Below are positions 43,996-52,464 of a stretch of 64,000 nucleotides of DNA, in pieces. Below the pieces are notes generated by a model. The model was not told the origin of the DNA, ran no database searches, and saw only the letters and a list, made by a program, of their open reading frames with translations. The DNA lies in the NCBI GenBank assembly GCA_965117035.1, contig OZ220748.1, forward strand, positions 3,224,001 through 3,288,000. The letters are read 5' to 3'. This DNA is from CAZENU01 sp965117035 (GTDB lineage: Bacteria > Chloroflexota > Dehalococcoidia > Lucifugimonadales > CAZENU01). Each line of letters opens with the position of its first letter. Positions within the stretch are counted from its first letter, which is position 1. A program made the position numbers and the translations under genes.

Positions 43996-45405
43996 ATGAC
44001 CTCTGAAGACATCTGCTACAGGGACGCGACGGCGCTGGCCGGGCTGGTACGGGACGGCCAGGTCTCGCCGGTCGACGTCGTCCGGGCGCACCTGGAGCGC
44101 ATCGAGGACGTGAACGGGCGGCTCAACGCCGTCGTCACGCTGGACGACCGCGCCGAGGAGCGCGCCCGCGAGGCCGAGGATGCGGTCGCGAGGGGCGACC
44201 TCCGGGGCCCGCTGCACGGCGTGCCCGTCACCATCAAGGACTGCGTCGACACCGCCGGCCTGCGCACGACACGCGGCTCCAAGCTGTTCTCCGACTACGC
44301 CCCCGCCGCCGACGCGACAGTCGTGCAGAGGCTGACGAACGCCGGGGCCATCGTCATCGGCAAGACGAACATGCCCGAGTTCGCGCTGTGGTGGGAGACG
44401 GACAACGTCGTCTTCGGCCGCACCGGGAACCCGTGGCTGGAGGGGCGCACCCCAGGCGGCTCCAGCGGCGGCGAGGCCGCGGCCATCGCGTCCGGCATGT
44501 CGCCGCTCGGCATCGGCAGCGACGTCGGCGGGTCCATCCGCGAGCCGGCCAACTACTGCGGCATCGTCGGGCTGAAGCCCACGCACGGCCGCGTGCCGCT
44601 CACCGGCCACTGGCCGGACGTACTGCTCAGGTTCATGCACGTGGGACCGATGGCCCGCACCGTCCGGGACGCCGCGCTGGCGCTCGGCATCGTCGCCGGG
44701 CCCGACGGCGCCGACCCGTACGCGGCGCCAGTCCCCGCGCCCGGCGCCGCGGCGCTCGACGGGCCGGTGAATGGCCTGCGCGTCGGGTGGTCCGTCGAGG
44801 GCCCGTTCTCGCCGCTGGCCGACGACGTCAGGAACGCAGTCGCGGACGCGGCGACGGCGCTGTCGGACGCCGGGTGCCGCGTCGAGAGCGTGTCACTGGG
44901 CGCTTGGGACCGGTGGACGGCGCTGGACATCTCCAACCGGGTCTACGGGCCTGAGACGCTGCACTACCTTACGCCCCTGATCGACGGCCGCGAGGAAGAG
45001 CTGTCTCCGCCGATACTCCGCAGGCTGGCCTGGCCGCAGCCCGGGATGAGCGAGTACCTGGAAGCCGGGCAGGAGCTCGACGGCTTCCGGCTCGCCGTTG
45101 CGCGGTACTTCGCCGAGTACGATCTGCTGCTCTGCCCAACAGGGCCGGTGACGGCGCATCCCCACGACTCGCCCGAGATCGAGGTCGCCGGGGAGAGTCT
45201 GCCGGGCCGCAACGCGCTCCGGTACACGATCCCATTCGACCTCACCGGATCGCCCGCGATATCGCTCCCGTTCCGCTGGAGCGCCGAGGGGCTACCGATC
45301 GGCGTGCAGCTCGCCGGCCGCCACTTCGACGAGGTGACGTTGCTCCGCGCGGCTGCCGCCCTCGAGTCGGCCCGCGACGACCCCGGCCGCCGCCCGTTGC
45401 CCTGA
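43996..45405 (+). CDS. Amidase (amidase signature family)
   Basis: A 469-residue amidase with the Ser-cisSer-Lys triad visible: lysine in VTIKDCVDTAG, cis-serine in GGSSGGEAAA and nucleophile in GSDVGGSIREPA. Length and the DALLLCPTGP-like segment (DLLLCPTGPVTAHP) fit stand-alone amidases rather than GatA, as no gatC/gatB is adjacent. Substrate unknown. It is followed after one base by a terpene-cyclase-like gene, probably co-transcribed. Confidence 0.87.
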   Translation: MTSEDICYRDATALAGLVRDGQVSPVDVVRAHLERIEDVNGRLNAVVTLDDRAEERAREAEDAVARGDLRGPLHGVPVTIKDCVDTAGLRTTRGSKLFSDYAPAADATVVQRLTNAGAIVIGKTNMPEFALWWETDNVVFGRTGNPWLEGRTPGGSSGGEAAAIASGMSPLGIGSDVGGSIREPANYCGIVGLKPTHGRVPLTGHWPDVLLRFMHVGPMARTVRDAALALGIVAGPDGADPYAAPVPAPGAAALDGPVNGLRVGWSVEGPFSPLADDVRNAVADAATALSDAGCRVESVSLGAWDRWTALDISNRVYGPETLHYLTPLIDGREEELSPPILRRLAWPQPGMSEYLEAGQELDGFRLAVARYFAEYDLLLCPTGPVTAHPHDSPEIEVAGESLPGRNALRYTIPFDLTGSPAISLPFRWSAEGLPIGVQLAGRHFDEVTLLRAAAALESARDDPGRRPLP

Positions 45406-45406
45406 G

Positions 45407-46267
45407 ATGGGCGGCGTGGTCGACGGCGTGCTGGAGCGGGCCCGCGCCTTCGTTTGTGAAAGCGGCTCGCCGTTGGCGCGGGCACTGGCGGGACACGCCG
45501 CGGGAGCGACCGACGTCAACGACGCGCTGAACGAGCTAGCCGCGTTCCAGAACGCGGACGGCGGGTGGCGCGGCCTGGACAGCGACATGGAGGCCCCGCT
45601 GTCCACGATCTCGCAGACGTGGGTCGGCCTCAAGTGGCTGCGCTGGCTCGATCCGGCCGACGCCACGCCGGTCGACGGGACGGTCGAGTTCCTGCGGTCA
45701 AGCCAGCACCCCGACGGCTACTGGGACGAGCCGGAGGAGATCCTGGAGCACGACCCGCCACCGTGGATGATGCCCGGAGACTTCGCGAACCAGGTCTGGC
45801 TCACCGCCGCTACGTGCTCCCGGCTCACGCTGCACGCGAGGCAGTCCGGCGTCCGCTTCGACGCTGCGCTCGACTTCCTCCGTGCCGCCTGGGACGGCGA
45901 GCGGTTCCCGAAGTACAACCATACCCACTGGGTGTCGCTCGTCCTCTTCGGCCTGCTCGAGGACCCGACGGCGGCCGACCGGGAGATTCTCGACGGCTGT
46001 GTGAGGTTTCTGGAGAACGCGTTGGCAGAGGGCAGAGTCGACACGCTGGACGTGATAGAGGTGGCCCGTGACGCGCTGTACGCGGGCGGGCCGGCGGCCC
46101 GGCTGTTCGAGGCCGCGCTGCCCAGGCTGCTGGCGGGGCAGGCGTACGACGGCGGCTGGACGACCGGGTACGGCGGCCGGCACAGGCCTATGGCGACAGC
46201 CGAGGCGATGTATGTCCTGAAGGCAGCGCCGGCCCACGGACTGCTCGACACGTCACGAGCACACTGA
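45407..46267 (+). CDS. Prenyltransferase/squalene-cyclase-like alpha-toroid protein
   Basis: A 286-residue protein of alpha-alpha toroid type. QW-like motifs are seen in AFQNADGGWRGLDSD and FLRSSQHPDGYWDEPEE, and GQAYDGGWTTGYGG near the end. It is much shorter than true squalene-hopene cyclases (over 600) and lacks an obvious DxDD motif. It is likely a binding or uncharacterised member. ATG start one base after the amidase stop. Confidence 0.65.
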   Translation: MGGVVDGVLERARAFVCESGSPLARALAGHAAGATDVNDALNELAAFQNADGGWRGLDSDMEAPLSTISQTWVGLKWLRWLDPADATPVDGTVEFLRSSQHPDGYWDEPEEILEHDPPPWMMPGDFANQVWLTAATCSRLTLHARQSGVRFDAALDFLRAAWDGERFPKYNHTHWVSLVLFGLLEDPTAADREILDGCVRFLENALAEGRVDTLDVIEVARDALYAGGPAARLFEAALPRLLAGQAYDGGWTTGYGGRHRPMATAEAMYVLKAAPAHGLLDTSRAH

Positions 46268-46286
46268 CAAAGGCAGGTCAGAAAAA

Positions 46287-46733
46287 ATGCCCGAGCTTAC
46301 GCAGCAGCAGGTGAACGAGTTTCTCGCGACGCCGGTGGTGGCGCGGCTGGCGACCGTGAAGCCCGACGGCGCGCCCTGGGTCGTACCCGTCTGGCAGCAC
46401 TGGGACGGCGAGGCGATGTACGTCATCCCGAGGGGCCGCTCGCGGTTCGTCCAGCACCTGCGCGCCGAGCCCCGCGTCGCCGTGTCCTGCGCCGACGACG
46501 TCGGCGCGGCGCACAGGCGCGTGCTGATCGAGGGCAGCGCCGAGATCGTCGAGGGCCCTGTGCTCATGGCGGGCCGGATGCTCGAGATCGCGCGCGAGAT
46601 GGCCGAGCGCTACGGCGGCGAGGCCGGCCTGCGGTACCTCGACGGCACCATGGACAAGCCGCGCTACCTGCTCCGCATCGTCCCCGACAGGCTGACCACC
46701 TGGGAGGGCGGCTGGCACCCGCGCTACGGCTAG
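46287..46733 (+). CDS. Pyridoxamine 5-phosphate oxidase-fold (PPOX class) protein
   Basis: A 148-residue split-barrel flavin- or F420-binding protein: FLATPVVARLATVKPDGAPWVVPVW, the strand MYVIPRGRSRFVQHLRAEPRVAVS, and a final RYLLRIVPDRLTTWEG. This matches PPOX-class enzymes of the F420-dependent group; cofactor choice cannot be decided by eye. ATG after an AGG box; third in a run with the amidase and toroid gene. Confidence 0.83.
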   Translation: MPELTQQQVNEFLATPVVARLATVKPDGAPWVVPVWQHWDGEAMYVIPRGRSRFVQHLRAEPRVAVSCADDVGAAHRRVLIEGSAEIVEGPVLMAGRMLEIAREMAERYGGEAGLRYLDGTMDKPRYLLRIVPDRLTTWEGGWHPRYG

Positions 46734-46791
46734 CCCGACCATCCCTGGATCGCTCGGACCGCGTCGAACGCACGAGCAAAGCGACCTGCCC

Positions 46792-46797
46792 TATAAT
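46792..46797 (+). promoter_or_regulatory. Perfect -10 box (TATAAT) before the Phd-like antitoxin gene
   Basis: TATAAT 26 bases upstream of the ATG at 46823. No recognisable -35 hexamer at 16-18 bases, so it may depend on an activator or an extended element. Confidence 0.4.
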
Positions 46798-46822
46798 CTA
46801 CAGACGTCATTGGGGCAGCGAT

Positions 46823-47047
46823 ATGAAGTCGATTGAAGCGGACAAATTCAAAGAGCAGTGCCTTGCGCTGCTGGACAGTCTCGATGATCACGGCCTGATC
46901 GTAACCAAGCGAGGCAGGCCGGTCGACCGCGTCCTTCCCTGCAAGCAGACCGATGCCGACCTGATCGGCAGCCTCAGACACAAGGTTACGATTCGAGGCG
47001 ACATCGTAGCCAGCAGCACCCAATGGGGCGCGGACAGTCGGTCGTGA
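46823..47047 (+). CDS. Orphan Phd/YefM-type antitoxin
   Basis: A 74-residue protein: KSIEADKFKEQCLALLDSLDDHGLIVTKRGRPVDRVLP is the Phd/YefM DNA-binding fold, and ADLIGSLRHKVTIRGDIVASSTQWGAD the usual toxin-binding tail of antitoxins paired with PIN toxins. No PIN gene follows; 68 bases on, the ion channel gene begins. The toxin appears to have been lost. Confidence 0.8.
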   Translation: MKSIEADKFKEQCLALLDSLDDHGLIVTKRGRPVDRVLPCKQTDADLIGSLRHKVTIRGDIVASSTQWGADSRS

Positions 47048-47114
47048 CGCGCATCTCGTCGTATTCGCTTCCAATGCCGGACGGCCGCCTGCCAAGCGGG
47101 TCACTACCCAAGCC

Positions 47115-47972
47115 TTGAACCGGATCACCGACATATCGCGCCGGGTGACCGAGGCGCCGGCCTTCGAGGCCGTCATAATCGCCATCATCGTCATCAACGC
47201 CGTGCTGCTCGGGCTCGGGACGTCTACGACGTTGGACCGGGACTACGGGGGCCTGATAACGATCGCGTTCCAGGTCTCGCTGGCGGTGTTCATCGTCGAG
47301 GCGCTGCTCAAAATGGCGGCGGCGAAGCCCCGGGCGGCCGGATACTTCCGGGACCCCTGGAACGTCTTCGACTTCCTGGTGATCGTATTCGCGCTGGTGC
47401 CGGCGACCGGGCAGCTCGCGCTGGTCGCCCGTCTCGCGCGGCTGCTGCGGGTATTGCGGCTCGTGTCGGTCAACAAGGACCTGCGCCTGATCGTCACCGC
47501 CCTGGTGCGCTCCATCCCCAGCGTCGGACACGTGATGATGCTGATGGGCGTCATCGTGTACATCTACGCGATCATCGGCTACCACCTCTTCAGCGAGCAC
47601 GACCCGGAGAACTGGCGCAACCTCGGCATCTCCATCCTGACCCTGTTCAACATCATCACGCTCGAAGGCTGGACCGTGGTGATGCTCACCGCCATGGACC
47701 TGAACCCGCTGGCGTGGATATATTTCGTCAGCTTCGTGGTGATGGGCACCTTCGTGGTGATCAACCTGTTCATCGCCATCATCATCAACAACCTCGACGA
47801 CGCCAAGCTGGAGCGCCTCCGCGAACTGGAGGAGCCGGTGACGAGGGAGGAGCTGCTGCGCGAAATCCGCACCACGCGGGACGCGCTCCAACGGCTCGAA
47901 AAGCGAATAGGAGACATGGAGCGCGACGCGGTAACTGTTCAGAGTCGAGGGGATGAACCCAAGAACCGCTAG
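47115..47972 (+). CDS. Single-repeat voltage-gated cation channel (bacterial Nav/Cav type)
   Basis: A 285-residue six-helix ion channel. S1-S3 lie about residues 15-95, with YFRDPWNVFDFLV in S2-S3. The S4 voltage sensor has arginines at three-residue spacing (VARLARLLRVLRLVSV, 104-119). The pore selectivity filter is TLEGW (182-186), where NaChBac-like sodium channels have TLESW; S6 is FVVINLFIAIIINNL. A coiled coil follows (228-272). TTG start. Residues 273-285 are encoded by the left end of an inserted IS66 element; without it the protein would end three codons after residue 272 (Asp-Ser-Asp). Confidence 0.9.
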   Translation: MNRITDISRRVTEAPAFEAVIIAIIVINAVLLGLGTSTTLDRDYGGLITIAFQVSLAVFIVEALLKMAAAKPRAAGYFRDPWNVFDFLVIVFALVPATGQLALVARLARLLRVLRLVSVNKDLRLIVTALVRSIPSVGHVMMLMGVIVYIYAIIGYHLFSEHDPENWRNLGISILTLFNIITLEGWTVVMLTAMDLNPLAWIYFVSFVVMGTFVVINLFIAIIINNLDDAKLERLRELEEPVTREELLREIRTTRDALQRLEKRIGDMERDAVTVQSRGDEPKNR

Positions 47973-49387
47973 CGTAGCGTTGGGCAGTAGTGTGATAAGG
48001 GAGGGGTGGAAGCTGAAGTAGACCTGCAGAATGCGAGCCGGGAGACGCTGCTGGCGGCGATTGCCACGCAGCGGGCGGTGATTACCGAGCTGCGGCGGCG
48101 TGTAGAGAGGCTGGAATCTCAGCTGAGCAGTCGCGGTGGAACGAAAGGGATGCCTGGCAATAAGCCGCCCATCAAGCGTCGTCATCCGGAGAGGAAGGGA
48201 TCGAGGAAACGGCGTCTGCACGGCTTTGCCCGGCAGAGGATGGAACCGACGCATCGGGTGGTACATGCGCCTGAGTCGTGCCCTGAGTGTGGTACTGGCC
48301 TGTCAGGCGGCTGGGTCCAGCGGACACGGGAGGTGATCGATCTTCCGGTGGTGCCAGCAGAGGTGACCGAGCACGTCTTTGTGGCCCGGACATGTCCGCT
48401 GTGCGACAAGCGGCGGTTGCCCCAAGAGCCGTTGGCGGGGTTGGCAATTGGACGCCGGCGGTTGGGCCCCAACCTGATAAGCCTGATCGTGACACTCAGG
48501 GAAGAGGGCCGTCTGCCGATCAGGAGCATCCAGTGGTACCTGCAAACGGTACATCAACTGAAGCTGAGCATTGGCGCCATCACTGATGTGGTACATGCCG
48601 CAGCCCAACGGGCCCAACCGGTCGTGGCCGAGATGCTGGAGCGCATCCGTGGCTCTCCGGTAGTGCACGCAGATGAGACCGGCTGGCGCCAGGACGGAGT
48701 CAACGGCTATGTGTGGACCTTCAGCACTCCCACGGAGCGTTACTTCCTACGCCGCGGTCGAGGCAAAGCTGTGGTGGACGAGGTGTTGGGAGAGTCCACC
48801 GGCAGCACGCCCTTCAGCGGAGTGCTCGTGAGTGACTTCTACGCTGCATACAGCCATTACCCCGGCCTCAAGCAGCGCTGCTGGGTACACCTGTTGCGGG
48901 ACGTCGATGAACTCGAGGCGGTGTTCCCTCAAGACACCGCCCTGGCTCTATGGGCCAAAGCGGTACGCCAACTCTACAACAGGGCAAAGACGTGCGCTGA
49001 CAACCTCGGCCGACCAGATGTTGGCTACCAGCGATCAGCGTCTGCCAACCAGTTGATGTTGGAGAAGCTGCTGCTGTCGCTGTGTCAGCCATTCTCCGAC
49101 GACGATACGGCGCCTCAAGCCAAGCTCTGCAGGCGCATGGAGCGGTTCATCAAGGAGTTGTTCGTCTTTGTGTCCCATCCGGGTGTGCCATCCGAGAACA
49201 ACGCGGCTGAACGGAGCCTACGCCACCTGGTGGTCAGCCGTAAGATCAGCGGCGGCACTCGCTCCGAGCGTGGCACCAACACCAAAATGGCTCTCGCATC
49301 CCTCTTTGGCACTTGGAGGGCCAACAGCCTCAACCCTCTCCTCCAGTGCCGTAGCCTGCTCGTTTCCCCTCAACTCTGAACAGTTAC
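47931..49387 (+). mobile_element. IS66-family insertion sequence with 8-bp target duplication
   Basis: 1457 bp. Left end GTAACTGTTCAGAGTCGAGG and right end (other strand) GTAACTGTTCAGAGTTGAGG are near-perfect inverted repeats. Both sides carry GCGACGCG (47923-47930, 49388-49395), the 8-bp duplication expected of IS66. Only one transposase gene is present, so it is of the compact type lacking tnpA/tnpB. It sits in the 3-prime end of the channel gene. Confidence 0.95.
48006..49379 (+). CDS. IS66-family transposase
   Basis: A 457-residue IS66-type transposase. An N-terminal coiled coil (residues 10-45) is followed by a zinc finger CPECGTG...CPLCDK. The DDE core is in VVHADETGWR, GVLVSDFYAAYSHY and PSENNAAERSLRHLVVSRKISGG. 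GTG start at 48006. Intact and ending eight bases before the element boundary. Confidence 0.93.
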   Translation: MEAEVDLQNASRETLLAAIATQRAVITELRRRVERLESQLSSRGGTKGMPGNKPPIKRRHPERKGSRKRRLHGFARQRMEPTHRVVHAPESCPECGTGLSGGWVQRTREVIDLPVVPAEVTEHVFVARTCPLCDKRRLPQEPLAGLAIGRRRLGPNLISLIVTLREEGRLPIRSIQWYLQTVHQLKLSIGAITDVVHAAAQRAQPVVAEMLERIRGSPVVHADETGWRQDGVNGYVWTFSTPTERYFLRRGRGKAVVDEVLGESTGSTPFSGVLVSDFYAAYSHYPGLKQRCWVHLLRDVDELEAVFPQDTALALWAKAVRQLYNRAKTCADNLGRPDVGYQRSASANQLMLEKLLLSLCQPFSDDDTAPQAKLCRRMERFIKELFVFVSHPGVPSENNAAERSLRHLVVSRKISGGTRSERGTNTKMALASLFGTWRANSLNPLLQCRSLLVSPQL

Positions 49388-49446
49388 GCGACGCGGACTC
49401 GGATTGACGCTGGCAGCCCCGTAGCGTATAACTGACGCACATTTCG

Positions 49447-49470
49447 ATGCGGGAGGCGCGCCTCCCGCAT
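49447..49470. promoter_or_regulatory. Perfect 24-base palindrome between IS66 and the methylamine cluster
   Basis: A perfect inverted repeat with arm ATGCGGGAGGCG, 28 bases before the ATG of the first mgs gene. No T-tract follows, so it may be an operator or a weak terminator for the channel gene. It would be in the 5-prime region of the mgs/mgd transcript. Confidence 0.5.
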
Positions 49471-49497
49471 TGTGTATCGTGGACTCTCCGGTGGACC

Positions 49498-50412
49498 ATG
49501 TGCGGCGTTAGCGGAATCATCTACAAGAACGCGAGCTCCGACGGGCCGGGCCCCGTGGGAGCCGACCTCGTCAGGATGCTCGAATCGCTCGCCCACCGCG
49601 GGCGCGACTCCACCGGCGTCACCGTGGTCGGCGAAGATACCGACGAGGACCTGCTGGTGCGCGTCTGGACAGAGCACGAGTCGGAGGCCGACACGGTGCT
49701 CGAACGGGCCGCCGACGCGGTACGCGACGCGGGAGGCGTCGTGCGGCGCAGGGACCGGGTCGGCGCATTCATCCGGCTCGCCGTCGACTACGATGACGAC
49801 GTGGCGAAGCTGGCGCGGTCGCTGCTCGACACGGAAGGCGTCGACCTGCACAGCATCGGACGCGCCTCCGAGGTGGTCAAGGACGTGGGAACGGCCTCCG
49901 ACGTCGACGGCAGGCACGCCGTCGGCAGTCTCCGGGGCACTCACGGCATCGGCCACGTCCGCATGGCCACTGAGAGCATCGTCGACATCAACCACGCCCA
50001 CCCCTTCTGGGCCTACCCCTTCCCGGACGTCACGGTCGTCCACAACGGCCAGCTCACGAACTACCACAGCCTGAAGCGCGCCTACGAGGACCGCGGGCAC
50101 CGCTTCCAGACCGGCAACGACTCGGAGCTGATCGCCGTCTACCTCGCCGAGAAGCTGGCCGAGGGCGCCACCCTGGAGCGGGCCCTCCACGAGTCGCTGG
50201 ACGACCTCGACGGCACCTTCACCTACCTCGTCTCCACCCGCGACGGCGTCGGCTGCGCCAAGGACCAGTGGTCCGCGAAGCCTCTCGTGACGATGGAGAC
50301 GGAGGACGTCGTCGCCATCGCCTCCGAGGAGACCGCGCTCCGGAGCGTTTTCTCCGACGAGATAGACCGGATCGAGCCACAGCAGGGCGAGGTCATGACG
50401 TGGTCCGCCTAG
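49498..50412 (+). CDS. mgsA: Class II glutamine amidotransferase-domain subunit, N-methylglutamate synthase MgsA-like
   Basis: A 304-residue Ntn-type amidotransferase. Met1 is followed directly by the nucleophile Cys2 (MCGVSGIIYKN), then LAHRGRDSTGV, HGIGHVRMATES, VVHNGQLTNY and TGNDSELI. This is the GltB N-terminal domain as a separate protein. It starts an eight-gene run with the other two glutamate-synthase domains, a glutamine-synthetase-like gene and sarcosine-oxidase-like subunits, the set that makes up the N-methylglutamate pathway. ATG 49498 is required to expose Cys2. Confidence 0.85.
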   Translation: MCGVSGIIYKNASSDGPGPVGADLVRMLESLAHRGRDSTGVTVVGEDTDEDLLVRVWTEHESEADTVLERAADAVRDAGGVVRRRDRVGAFIRLAVDYDDDVAKLARSLLDTEGVDLHSIGRASEVVKDVGTASDVDGRHAVGSLRGTHGIGHVRMATESIVDINHAHPFWAYPFPDVTVVHNGQLTNYHSLKRAYEDRGHRFQTGNDSELIAVYLAEKLAEGATLERALHESLDDLDGTFTYLVSTRDGVGCAKDQWSAKPLVTMETEDVVAIASEETALRSVFSDEIDRIEPQQGEVMTWSA

Positions 50413-51083
50413 ACGCTGCCGAGCTCTCGGACAGGGAGCTGAACGGGCGGCTGAAGGAGCTGGCGGCGGACGGGGCAGAGGTCACCGTGGTCAACCCGCA
50501 GGCGCGCCACAACATGGCCGTCGGCATCCTCGACGCCTTCGACCTGCACATCGAGGGCAGCGTCGGCTACTACTCGGCGAGCCTGCTCGACGGCCCCCGC
50601 GTAACGATAGAAGGGAACGCGGGCTGGGCGCTCGGCGAGAACCTGATGAGCGGCAGTGTCAAGGTCGCCAAGGACGCGGGCGCTTCGGTCGGGGCCAGCA
50701 TGCGCGGCGGCGAGGTCGTCGTCGGAGGCAACGCGGGCGCCCGGGCCGGCATCTCGATGAAGGGCGGCACCCTCGTCGTCGGCGGCGACGCCGGGTTCCT
50801 CACCGGGTTCATGATGCAGAAGGGCACAATCGTCGTATGCGGAGACGTAGGCGACGCCGTCGGCGACTCGATGTACGAGGGCACAATCTACGTGGGCGGC
50901 AAGATCGGCTCCCTCGGCAACGACGCGAAGACCGAGGAGGTCTCCGAAGGGGAGCTGATCGGTCTCTGGAACGCCCTCGAAGAACACGGCATAGACGAAA
51001 AGCCCCACTTCACCAAGGTCGTCTCGGCCAGGAAGCTCTACCACCTCGACTCGCTCGAGCGCCTCGAGATGACGGCGGTCTGA
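50400..51083 (+). CDS. mgsB: GXGXG-domain subunit, N-methylglutamate synthase MgsB-like
   Basis: A 227-residue right-handed beta-helix protein equal to the C-terminal GltB domain. Repeated turns read VTIEGNAGWALGENL, VVVGGNAGARAGISMKGG, LVVGGDAGFLTGFMMQKG and IVVCGDVGDAVGDSMYEG. In glutamate synthase this domain is structural and lines the ammonia path. GTG 50400 overlaps the end of mgsA by 13 bases, which argues for this start and for translational coupling. Confidence 0.85.
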   Translation: MVRLDAAELSDRELNGRLKELAADGAEVTVVNPQARHNMAVGILDAFDLHIEGSVGYYSASLLDGPRVTIEGNAGWALGENLMSGSVKVAKDAGASVGASMRGGEVVVGGNAGARAGISMKGGTLVVGGDAGFLTGFMMQKGTIVVCGDVGDAVGDSMYEGTIYVGGKIGSLGNDAKTEEVSEGELIGLWNALEEHGIDEKPHFTKVVSARKLYHLDSLERLEMTAV

Positions 51084-51096
51084 CGGACGGCGGCCG

Positions 51097-52398
51097 ATGG
51101 TCTACGACACGAGCCAGATATTCTCGCAGTCGGTCATCGACGACATCCACGCGAAGGCGGGGCTGGGGCGCTACCGCATCCGCGGCTTCAGCACCTTCCA
51201 GAAGGTCACCCACTTCGACGACCTTACCTTCCTGTCTACCGGCCTGACGCGGTTCCCGCTGGAGGGCTACAAGGAGCGCTGCAACACCCGCACCGTAATC
51301 GGGGCCCGCCACGCCGAGAACCCGCTGGTGCTCGAGACCCCCGTGTACGTCAGCGGCATGAGCTACGGCGCGCTGTCCGCAAACGCCAAGACGGCCCTCG
51401 GCAAGGCCGCCAGCATGGTCGGCACCGCGAGCTGCACCGGCGACGGCGGAATGCTGCAGGCCGAGCGCGACGCGTCCGACAAGCTGATCTACCAGGTGCT
51501 GCCGAGCCGCTACGGCTTCGACCCCAACCACCTCGTGCAGGCGCAGGCGATAGAGATAGTCGTCGGCCAGGGAGCGAAGCCCGGCACCGGCGGCATGCTC
51601 ATGGGCGTCAAGGTCCTCGACGAGATCGCCCACATGAGGGACCTGCCGCCCGGCATCGACCAGCGCAGCCCGGCGCGGCACCCCGACTGGCTCGGGCCCG
51701 ACGACCTGGCGATGAAGATCGAGCAGCTACGGGTCGCCACCGACTGGCGCGTGCCGATACACGTCAAGCTGGGCGCGTGCCGCGTGGGCGACGACGTCAA
51801 GCTGGCCGCCAAGGCCGGCGCCGACGCCATCGTGATAGACAGCATGGTCGCCGGAACGGGGGCGTCCGCCGAGGTGCTGCTCGACCACAGCGGCATCCCG
51901 ACCGTCCCCGCGATCGTCATGGCCCGCGAGGCGCTGCGGGAGCTCGGGCTCTACGGCACCGTCAGCCTGATCGCGTCCGGCGGGATACGCAGCGGCGCCG
52001 ACGCGGCGAAGGCGCTGGCCCTGGGGGCCGACGCCGTCGCGATCGGCATAGCCGCGCTCGTCTCCCTCAACTGCAACCGCGACATCCCCGAGTCCGACTT
52101 CGAGTCCGAGGTCGGCGTGCCCGCGGGCCAGTGCAGGCACTGCCACACCGGCAAGTGCCCGGTGGGCATCGCGACCCAGGACCCGGACCTCGTCCGGCGG
52201 CTCGACCCGGACGAGGGCGCCGAGCGGGTCGCCAACTTCATCAACTCGATGACGATGGAGATGACGCTGCTGACCCGGTCGCTCGGCAAAAGCGACGTCC
52301 ACAGCCTGGAGCCGGAGGACCTCGCGGCGCTCACCATAGAGGCATCCGCGATGGCGAAGATACCGCTGGCCGGCACCGGCAAGGTCTTCGGCGAGTAG
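51097..52398 (+). CDS. mgsC: FMN/Fe-S glutamate-synthase-domain subunit, N-methylglutamate synthase MgsC-like
   Basis: A 433-residue protein equivalent to the central FMN-binding domain of GltB. Features: VSGMSYGALSANAKTALGKAA, GQGAKPGTGGMLMG, HVKLGACRVGDDVKLAAKAGADAI in parts, a phosphate-binding IASGGIRSGADAAKAL, and the Fe-S cysteines in CRHCHTGKCPVGIATQDP. With mgsA and mgsB it would transfer methylamine onto a glutamate skeleton to give N-methylglutamate. Alone, without neighbours, it could be called ferredoxin-type glutamate synthase. Starts 14 bases after mgsB. Confidence 0.87.
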   Translation: MVYDTSQIFSQSVIDDIHAKAGLGRYRIRGFSTFQKVTHFDDLTFLSTGLTRFPLEGYKERCNTRTVIGARHAENPLVLETPVYVSGMSYGALSANAKTALGKAASMVGTASCTGDGGMLQAERDASDKLIYQVLPSRYGFDPNHLVQAQAIEIVVGQGAKPGTGGMLMGVKVLDEIAHMRDLPPGIDQRSPARHPDWLGPDDLAMKIEQLRVATDWRVPIHVKLGACRVGDDVKLAAKAGADAIVIDSMVAGTGASAEVLLDHSGIPTVPAIVMAREALRELGLYGTVSLIASGGIRSGADAAKALALGADAVAIGIAALVSLNCNRDIPESDFESEVGVPAGQCRHCHTGKCPVGIATQDPDLVRRLDPDEGAERVANFINSMTMEMTLLTRSLGKSDVHSLEPEDLAALTIEASAMAKIPLAGTGKVFGE

Positions 52399-52464
52399 AT
52401 ACCGACAATCGACGGCGCGGCTCCGCGCCGCCGAATGGAATCGAGTCTACGGGAGGTGACGGAT

